64,000 bases of DNA from Dichetophora obliterata (taxonomy: Eukaryota; Arthropoda; Insecta; Diptera; Sciomyzidae): NCBI GenBank assembly GCA_963920525.1, contig OY986438.1:215760896-215824895 (forward strand). Direction: 5' to 3'. The notes under the pieces are model-generated. The model had not been told where the DNA came from. It worked only from the letters and a program-made list of their open reading frames with translations, and searched no databases. How positions within the stretch are numbered: the first letter of the stretch is position 1; each line of letters opens with the position of its first letter. This document shows positions 57,452 to 64,000 of the stretch, in pieces. The translations under genes and the position numbers were made by a program.

Positions 57452-57584
57452 GGACATGGCTAAATCGACTCAAGATGTGATGCTGATCAAAAATATATAT
57501 ACCTTTCTATACCTACCACGTCTCCTAACAAGCGTTACAAACGGAGTGACAAAGTTAATATACCCCATACGCAGTACGCTTGGG
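56990..57584 (+). mobile_element. mini-me element, main part
   Basis: The (GACA)n run is followed by the conserved core GGACATGGCTAAATCGACTC and a short TA run (AATATATATACC). This is the layout described for dipteran mini-me elements, with a GTCY and a TA proto-microsatellite. Upstream are three units of about 150 bp with GGCGTGGTTTTCATCCG-type landmarks (57001, 57151, 57300). The terminal part (ATATACCCCATACGCAGTAC) is cut by the insertion at 57585 and resumes at 61611 as GGGGGTATAAAAAG. Confidence 0.65.
57418..57452 (+). repeat. (GACA)8 microsatellite
   Basis: Eight GACA units ending GACGGACA, inside the mini-me element. Confidence 0.9.
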
Positions 57585-58002
57585 CAAGGGCGTAGGCATA
57601 ATGAAAATTCATGAATTTTACGAGTCAATGAAAATAGTTCAAAATGAATGTATGGTGGACTATTACCTGCTGTTTTTATATATAATCGACTCTAAACTGT
57701 CAAATAATTTCATGGAAGAAGTTCTGCGAAGAAATGCCAAATGAAAGGCTGCTTATTGTTTGCTTTTTAGCGAAAAACTCTGAAAAGCTAAAAAACAACA
57801 AAAATGGTTGTTGAACAGACTGTTCGTTGAGGTAAAGTCATAATTTATAACTAAAATCCAAGATGTCGCCTGTATTTGACATTTCATCTGCCTGTTGATA
57901 TTAGCCGCATTCAGCGAAGTCAACAGTTGGCCACTATTTTGCTAAAATTCGATGAATGGTAAAATTATAAGAGCGCTCATTAAATTTGATCACGTAGCGG
58001 GC

Positions 58003-58604
58003 TGTAATGTTGGACGCGCGACTTTTATTTATACGCGGCTTACGCGTTTTACGCGAATTAAAAGTTATACGCGGTTATTATAATAATACGCGTTTATTAT
58101 TTTTGCCAGCGCTTAAGAGCGCTACTGGCCAGTTTAAAAAAAGATTTCTTTGCGCCGTCACTCGAAAGTGCATTCAGGCGCTTAGAAATAAAATAAAAGG
58201 AGCTGTTGGTTTAAAGCTCAAAACTTTAGTGATTTTATTTTAAGATTTTCTTCGGCTTAAAAAGCCAAGTAACAGTACTTTTTAACTTAAAATAAATACA
58301 AAATTAAATATAAATATATCTTATTTAATATAATTGTAACTAAATAGAACATTAGTTTATGTAGTCATTTTAGTGTAGTTATGTAGTGTAGCTATGTAAA
58401 CATAAAGTGCAAGCGAGTAAAAATGTAAACAATAGTTATGTGTTTGTTTTGTTTGTTTGCTACATAAATGTGCTTAGGCTACATTTATAGAAATGTTAGT
58501 ATGTAGACTAGATCTTTATGTGTTAATGTTTATAAATAATAATTGTATAGAACAAATGTGTTTAAGTTCGAGTTATAGAAATGTTTAGATTGAAGTGCAC
58601 TACA
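58003..58604 (-). repeat. LTR of a 412/mdg1-like retrotransposon
   Basis: On the minus strand it starts TGTAGTGCAC at 58604 and ends CAACATTACA at 58003 (TG..CA with matching inverted ends). It is preceded by CTTAAGGATGGGGG, a good polypurine tract, so this is a 3' LTR of a minus-strand element. The partner 5' LTR is not in the window. The integrase at 60271-61195 has the same orientation and could belong to it, with the Penelope-like element inserted between. Confidence 0.6.
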
Positions 58605-58719
58605 CCCCCATCCTTAAGATAAAATTATTTGATTTAAAATAATTTTGGGTTGTTCTTCAGGCTCTAGGTCTCGATCCAAACTTTTATAACAAACTTTTTG
58701 TTTTGTTTTTTATAAATTG

Positions 58720-58790
58720 GTTTTTTATTTATATTTTTTCAATATTTCAGACACCTTTGGTGTCCGTCTTCAGGAAAAATCTGCAAAAAT
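58720..58790 (-). ncRNA. Possible hammerhead ribozyme of the Penelope-like element
   Basis: Downstream of the stop, the minus strand has CTGAAGA (58767-58773), a stem of seven or eight pairs (GGACACC-AAA-GGTGTCT) and then GAAA. These match the hammerhead core CUGANGA, stem II, GAAA. An extra C lies at the base of the stem. AT-rich flanks can form a short stem III. Hammerhead motifs are known in the terminal regions of Penelope-like elements. Activity is not shown. Confidence 0.45.
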
Positions 58791-58901
58791 TAATTAATAC
58801 GAAGACATTAACACTTTTTACAACATTTAACAATAAGTAATTAAAAACTAAACAATTAATGTGCTCTTACGAATAATAATATTGTCCACTTGTTGTGAAT
58901 G

Positions 58902-60168
58902 TCAAGTTATTACTAAATGTTTGTTTTGTTTATGTTTTGTTATTATGTGTCTGTAAATATGTGCGCATTTTTCTGTGTCTGTTTTGTAGTTCATTCGTTT
59001 TGTAGCGGGTGTGTTTATTATATGTAGCATTTCGATTGTGTATCGTTTTTTATAATTTGTTTCTTGTTGTAATATTCTTGCATTTTCTATGTTCGGCGAG
59101 TGTCCAGTGGTAACACAGTGGGCCGCTAACGCTGTTTTGTTATCAAATGTTTCTTTTCTTGTTTTGTAGTCCGATTTATGTGCGGCTAACCTTGTCCGTA
59201 GTTTTGATTTTGTTGTTCCAACATATATTTTCTTACATATGTTGGATCCGTCACCATTGCAGGGTATTTTATAAATTACGTTTGATTTTTCTAATTTGTG
59301 TAATTTGGTTTTTGTGTTGGAAAACAATTGTTTTAATGTGTTGTTATTTTTTAGAGCGATATTAAATTTTTCTTTTTCGTATATGTCTGAGTAAATAACT
59401 CTATTAGAGAAACCTGGAACGTGAAACATTGTTTTGTATATTTTTGCTGGTTTTTCAACAGCTCCCTCATCGAGTTTATTTCTTACGTTTTTTATTATGT
59501 TCATCGCTGTTTTGTAAGGAAAGCTGTTATTTTGTAATATTTTAAGCGTCTTTTTAATGTTGTCCTCATGATATTGTGTGTCACTTATTTTAAATACTCT
59601 TTTGACAAAGTTATGCGCTGTGTTCATTGTTATATGTTTTGGGTGGTTCGAGTGAAAGTTAATGATTCGTCCTGAGGCTGTATTTTTCTGACACCAGTCA
59701 ATTTTTATTATATTTTGCGTCTTTGTTATCATTGTGTCTAAATATGGTAATTTGTCCTCTTTTTCTAATTCTTGTGTGAATTTTATTTGTCTATGGAACC
59801 GGTTTAATGCTTGTAGCGTGTCATCAACTGCATTTTTCTTGATGATGCAAAATAAATCGTCCACATATTTTGTTACCAATCTTGGTTTAACCTCTAAATT
59901 TGTAAGTGTTGTGTCTAATAGGACTTCCATAACTATGTCCGCTATAACAGGTGACGCTGGTGATCCCATTGGCATTCCTTTTAGCTGTTCGTAAAATTTG
60001 TCCTTATGCTTAAAATATCTATTTTCTTTAATGCAGAAAGTCAATATGTCAAAAAATAATTCCTTTGGTATGTCAGTGTAATTTGTTATTTTGTGCCACT
60101 TCTGCTTTATTGTGTCTATAGCTGTATTTACTGGAATACTGGGGAACAATGATACCACGTCAAAAGAA
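58902..60168 (-). pseudogene. Penelope-like reverse transcriptase with GIY-YIG endonuclease
   Basis: The 432-residue frame (first 11 residues come from flanking DNA) shows RT motif A FDVVSLFPSIPV (13-24), motif B MPMGSPASPVIAD (76-88) and catalytic YVDD (112-115), then LPYLDTMI (151-158). The C-terminal GIY-YIG nuclease follows: VIYKIPC (308-314), KKIYVGTTKSKLRTRLAAH (323-341) and a TGH motif near 366. Penelope-like elements are retrotransposons whose RT is related to telomerase. The frame is open to its stop but lacks the N-terminal RT fingers, so it is 5'-truncated and inactive. Confidence 0.9.
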
Positions 60169-60170
60169 AT

Positions 60171-60310
60171 AATAATAAAAAAGACAAAATTTAATTTCAA
60201 TTAAATCCATTTTTTCAATAAATTATTGTGGTATTCTTATAATAATAAAAAAAACAAAATTCAATTTCAATTAAATCCATTTTTTCAATAAATTATTGTG
60301 GTATTCTTTT
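60171..60310 (-). repeat. 70-bp tandem duplication of an integrase tail
   Basis: 60171-60240 and 60241-60310 are almost identical (few mismatches), each starting AATAATAAAA and including TTAAATCCATTTTTTCAATA. The second copy contains the last codons and stop of the integrase; the first repeats them and touches the Penelope-like element. Confidence 0.85.
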
Positions 60311-61195
60311 AATTTTCCATTTATATCTATTATTGTATTTACTCCATTTTTCTTAATTACCGTGTATGGACCATGATATGGTGATTGATACTTTCTTCTA
60401 TTCATTCTTTTTACAATTATTTTATCACAAATATTTATATTAAGTGGGTTTAAAATTTCATTATCTTTCTTTCGCTTCTCCTTAGCTATGTTTATCAATT
60501 CATATGCTTTTTTTAAAGAATATGCTAATCTAAATTTTAGCTTTTGCGCATAATTTTCAGTATTGTAAGTTTTAATTGTTTCTAATTGTTCATTTGGTAG
60601 GTTTGCCAATTTGCCAAAAATAAGTTCAAATGGATTATAGTTCGTATCGATATGAGGTGTCGTATTGTACGCAAATGTGAAGTATGGGATCCAATGGTCC
60701 CATTCGTCATCTTTGCAAAAATTAAGTAAAAATTCGTTTACCACTCTGTGGTTCCTCTCTATAGAACCAAGAGTTTCGTGATGATATTGTGTGCTAAATA
60801 CTTGTTTTATGTTCAATTGACTGCATATTTGCGACAACAACTCATTGGTAAACTCAGTACCCCTATCCGACTTTATTGTATTAAAATGCTCATAAATCAA
60901 AATCAAGTTTTCTATTATAGTTTTGGCTACTGTTTTGGCGTCTTTCGTCTCCATAGGACATGCTATAACATATTTTGTTAATTCGCACTGCATGGTGAGT
61001 ATGTACCGGTAGTTATTTGTTAATCGTAGAGGACCTACAGTATCTATTGAAACTACTTCAATACTAGTTCCTGGTGTGTCTGTCACAGTTAGTTGTTCTT
61101 TTGTATGTCTGGTTTGTTTCTTAATTTTGCATGTTTCGCAATTATTTATAAAATTTTTAATCATTCTACTCATGTTTTTCCATATATACCTCTGC
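60271..61195 (-). pseudogene. 412/mdg1-like retrotransposon integrase fragment
   Basis: The frame begins near RYIWKNMSRMIKNF and keeps the CETC half of the zinc finger. The catalytic core has VSIDTVGPL, IKSDRGTEF and GSIERNH, with 35 residues between the second Asp and the Glu (DD35E). The C-terminus has YHGPYTVIKKNG (GPY/F-like) and ends NNLLKKWI. The sequence pattern is that of the 412/mdg1 group of Ty3/gypsy. RT, RNase H and the first half of the zinc finger are absent, so it is a 5'-truncated element. The frame itself is open. Confidence 0.88.
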
Positions 61196-61610
61196 TTTAT
61201 TTTTAAAATCGTTTTTCACTTTCTTTTCACTTTTCTTAATGTGCTAAACGAACGTTCTATTGCACATGTATTTATAAACTACTTGACCTAAAGCTCTAAA
61301 AATTATAACCTTGTAAAATCATGATAATGTTACAATTTAATTATAAATCTAAAAATTTTCATATTATCTACTTTATGTCAATATCTAAGTTTTAACTTCC
61401 CGTTTGAACAGTATACAATATTTTACAAAATTATACAACATCGCTTTAAAAATTCTGATTTGCTTTTAACTTTTTCAGGTCTAGATTCAAAGAAAAAGGT
61501 AAAACTACGCATTAAAAAAGGATCACATATACAAACTATTAAAATCCATCGATTTAAAAAAATCTCAGATTAAGGGGGAAATTGCCCCGGCTCCCCTACC
61601 TACGCCCTTG

Positions 61611-61640
61611 CGCGTGGGGGTATAAAAAGTTACGTTAAAG
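61611..61640 (+). mobile_element. mini-me terminal part, displaced
   Basis: CGCGTGGGGGTATAAAAAGT continues the mini-me end that stops at 57584 once the 4-kb insertion and one 8-bp duplicate are removed. Confidence 0.5.
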
Positions 61641-61839
61641 CCAATCTTAGTCGTTTCGACGCACACTACAATTATAAATAGATGCACCATCCAATTAAAA
61701 AGCCAAATACATCCGGACACAACTAGAGCAGCTTAACAACTTATGTGATTACTACGATAAGGATAGAGAACACGATCAGATGACAGAAAAAAAAGTTGTA
61801 AGCAAAAAAGGGAGCAGTGACAATTTTTCAGCACGTGTT

Positions 61840-62036
61840 TAAAGTCTAGTCAAATTAAACCGAGCTTAACTCACCAAAATTGGACGTTTAAACTCGGTTT
61901 AGGCAAAAAATAAACACATTATATGATAATTTGAGTCAATTTAACTTCAACGAATGCTAAAATATCCGAGTAAAACCGAGTTTAAACGTCCAATTTTGGT
62001 GAGTTAAGCTAAGCTTAATTTGACTTAAGTTTAAAC
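61840..62036. repeat. Palindromic element
   Basis: CTTAACTCACCAAAATTGGA plus CGTTTAAACTCGG on the left is matched inverted on the right (CCGAGTTTAAACG, TCCAATTTTGGTGAGTTAAG). Outer TAGTCGTTTCGACG (about 61649) and GTCGAAACGACTA (about 62046) form a further inverted pair, so the element may extend to 61646-62060. Non-coding. Confidence 0.75.
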
Positions 62037-62089
62037 TGGCCCTTAGTCGAAACGACTAACGTTGGTTATCCAGGGTTAAGTAAGATCAA

Positions 62090-62335
62090 AACAATTTTAG
62101 GTATAATTATAGATTTTAAAATAGCGTTTGAAACTATAGAACATTACATATTATTGGAAAAGTTATCAATGATTGGGGTTATAGACATAGAACTAAAGTA
62201 CTTCAGAAGTTATCTAACAAGTAGAAAGCAAAGAACAGCAATTTGGTCCACGATTTTGGAGGAAAAATATGTTACTATCGGACTAACTTAAGGTCAGTTT
62301 TGGCCCCAATATGGTTCAATCTATACATATTTATA
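62090..62335 (+). pseudogene. LINE reverse transcriptase fragment
   Basis: The frame reads IIIDFKIAFETIEHYILLEK and IELKYFRSYLTSRKQRTAIW, the A-motif region (normally D-x-SKAFDT) and the FRSYL.NRKQ block of non-LTR retrotransposon RT. After GLT a stop and frameshift occur, and RSVLAPIWFNLYIF (B-motif region) follows in another frame. It is a short dead relic. Confidence 0.75.
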
Positions 62336-64000
62336 TTTATATTTATTTCTATACTATTAAATAAAGTTGAAGTGATTTTTTTGGTTCCAGGTAAACTCCA
62401 GAAGTACTGATCCGATTTTTATGAAAAAAGTAAAGTTTTGAAAGCATCAACACTTAAATAGCGTATTTTTGATACAGCTAGGTATTTAGAGGTATTTTCC
62501 TTTCTTTATTTTAATAATAAGTATATTTAATCAAAGTGTAAAATTATTTAAGAAATCATCCCAAGCATAACTTAATCGTCTTCTTTTCACGCGTTTGTGT
62601 TGCGAGAGTTTCAATAAACTCAATGTTGCTCTCTACTATTCTCTTTTTTGCCTAGCTAGCATAGTGAAAAAAAGCCAGAGTTTCGATAGTATCGTAAGTG
62701 TAGACGCAGAATTTCTTTTGGCACATTAATATAGAACATTTTTTTGTATGTATTTTTCAAAAATTTTTAAAAAATTCAATCGTCTAAATAAAAATTATTT
62801 AAAAATATATTTATTTCGTATTATAATTCTTTGTTTCATATTTTTGGTGATGAATTTGTTGTTCTCATTAATTTTTATGCAGCTTACAAATTATGTTATT
62901 GTTTACTTGATGTAAACAATACTATTGCCGACAGTGTCGACAATGTCGTGTAGACAATTGCTTTTAACTACGTGTACATAATTAATGTCAGAGGGCTGCA
63001 TGTTTACTAGGGTATTTATTTTATTTGAATCCAAGTTCGAAGTTTCTGTTATTTTTACACCTTCCAGACATGCTTTTTGTTTGTTTAATTTGTTAATTTG
63101 TGTAAAATAAATAAATTTAACAAAAATGATTCTTAAATTTTCCAATCTAATAAGAGCTTGCATTTTCGCAGTGTTGCATTTTGTTGACATTGCTTACACA
63201 ATTGTCGAATTGCTTCAAAATAAAGCTTGCAAGCAACTTCAAGCTACTTGAATTGAGTACGGGAACAGACCTATTGTTGACAACGTAGACCATTCTCTAC
63301 ATTATCGACAATTGTTAAGTAAATGTCGACAGTTAAAGACGAAAGGAACATCACTGGTGGCACATAGCATGGCGGCACAAATTGTTGTGAAATAGCGAGC
63401 GTTCAAACTGTTCATACCTGGGGTCCACCCACGCTTGGTTTTTGTAGTTTTATTTTTTTTTTGCAACGGAGTCAACTGGTGTGACGGAGAAAATCGAAAA
63501 TTTGGCCAAAAGGCCAATCATGTTGTCATACTCGCAAACACGCTTACAGACTATCTACCTGTGTGAACATGGCCGCCGTGTGCCACACGTGTAGGATAAT
63601 CTGTAAGCTACATTATGTTGGTTAAAATAACATGCAATTCAGTGCTACACTAAATAAATGGAAATAAATATTTCGGAAATATATAAATTTCTTATTGTTC
63701 CTGTAGTAAAAAACTTATATATATTTTTAATGCAATTTACAAAATAATTCGCATTTATTATGATATATAAAGAAAAATTGAGTTTTTATAACAAAACCAC
63801 CATGCGCAAGTCTCTGCACATGTAAACCTGAGTAGTAGTAATACAATTTTTTGTAGTTACATAAATCTGTATTATATATTTTACTAGTATAAAAGCCTGT
63901 TTTGAAACTTTTTCTTTTTTTAAAGTTTTTCCGTTCTCTTGATTTTTGCAAAATACACGTAACACTAGTTCAAGTGTAAAAGTGCAAAAAGTCGAGTTTG
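62336..64000. other. AT-rich DNA with possible Helitron-like remnant
   Basis: TTCTATACTATTAAATAAAG followed by CTCCAGAAGTACTGATCCGA (62346-62415) recalls the 5' ends of Helitron-type elements in this window, but no end could be fixed. Otherwise AT-rich. Repeated GTCGACA and GACAATTG motifs occur at 62930-63330. No gene supported. Confidence 0.35.

Larger units (their letters stand above)
58620..60170 (-). mobile_element. Penelope-like element, 5'-truncated
   Basis: The span holds an RT/GIY-YIG frame and a non-coding 3' region containing a hammerhead-like motif. The 5' end stops near 60170, within the RT, directly against a 70-bp duplicated retrotransposon tail. The 3' end lies close to the polypurine tract of the LTR. 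No clear target duplication was found. Confidence 0.75.
57585..61610. mobile_element. hAT-like element hosting retroelement fragments
   Basis: The ends are CAAGGGCGTAGGCATAATG at 57585 and the complement of CAAGGGCGTAGGTAGGGGAG at 61610, a 12-bp perfect TIR. The flanks CGCTTGGG (57577-57584) and CGCGTGGG (61611-61618) form an 8-bp duplication with one mismatch, as expected for hAT. Removing the element restores a continuous mini-me end. No hAT transposase is seen. The interior contains an LTR, a Penelope-like gene and an integrase. How those came to lie inside is unclear. Confidence 0.65.

Overview
The window looks like AT-rich nuclear DNA of a fly (Diptera, probably Brachycera), assembled mostly from transposable-element debris. 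I recognise one complete host gene: a spliced ribosomal protein L28 gene (minus strand, about 8.15-9.36 kb), with a TOP-like transcription start and introns that each hold a plausible C/D snoRNA. The dipteran placement rests on the RpL28 protein and on a mini-me element with its (GACA)n core near 57.4 kb. mariner/Tc1, Helitron, Ty3/gypsy and Penelope elements are all present.

Layout. 0.1-1.35 kb: a decayed mariner-like element. 2.2-7.9 kb: no genes, a tRNA-like SINE head and a dense run of palindromic foldback elements. 8.1-9.4 kb: RpL28. 9.5-11.6 kb: further inverted-repeat elements. 13.5-31.3 kb: a diverged, partly inverted segmental duplication. Each of its two copies carries a Helitron (5' TC, 3' CTAG, 3' hairpin, A|T target) at a site that is still empty in the other copy. 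The first Helitron (14.88-23.07 kb) is interrupted by a TA-flanked element. That element is interrupted by a Ty3/gypsy retrotransposon with identical 180-bp LTRs, whose 3' LTR holds a Harbinger-like MITE. The second Helitron (26.35-29.88 kb, minus) is interrupted at the equivalent TATATA tract by a dead Tc1-like element.

31.3-36.6 kb: sparse sequence with a mariner relic, an 8-bp-TSD hAT-like MITE and a palindrome flanked by 16-bp direct repeats. 36.7-46.1 kb: Helitrons of another family with internal tandem repeats of about 140 bp, two of them with nearly identical tails, plus a separate 140-bp tandem array; a long inverted repeat brackets 41.9-46.1 kb. 46-57 kb: mostly low-copy host sequence with GC-richer islands. 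Within it, at 53.9-54.1 kb, are about 165 bp encoding a fragment of bacterial DNA topoisomerase I next to a LINE fragment, a candidate lateral transfer from a bacterium, perhaps an endosymbiont. 57-61.6 kb: a mini-me element split by a 4-kb hAT-like insertion (8-bp TSD). That insertion contains an LTR, a Penelope-like RT/GIY-YIG gene with a possible hammerhead ribozyme, and a 412/mdg1-like integrase. 61.8-62.4 kb: a palindrome and a LINE RT fragment.

Almost all element genes are broken. Exon coordinates, element ends and repeat arms were read by eye. No alignments or database searches were run.
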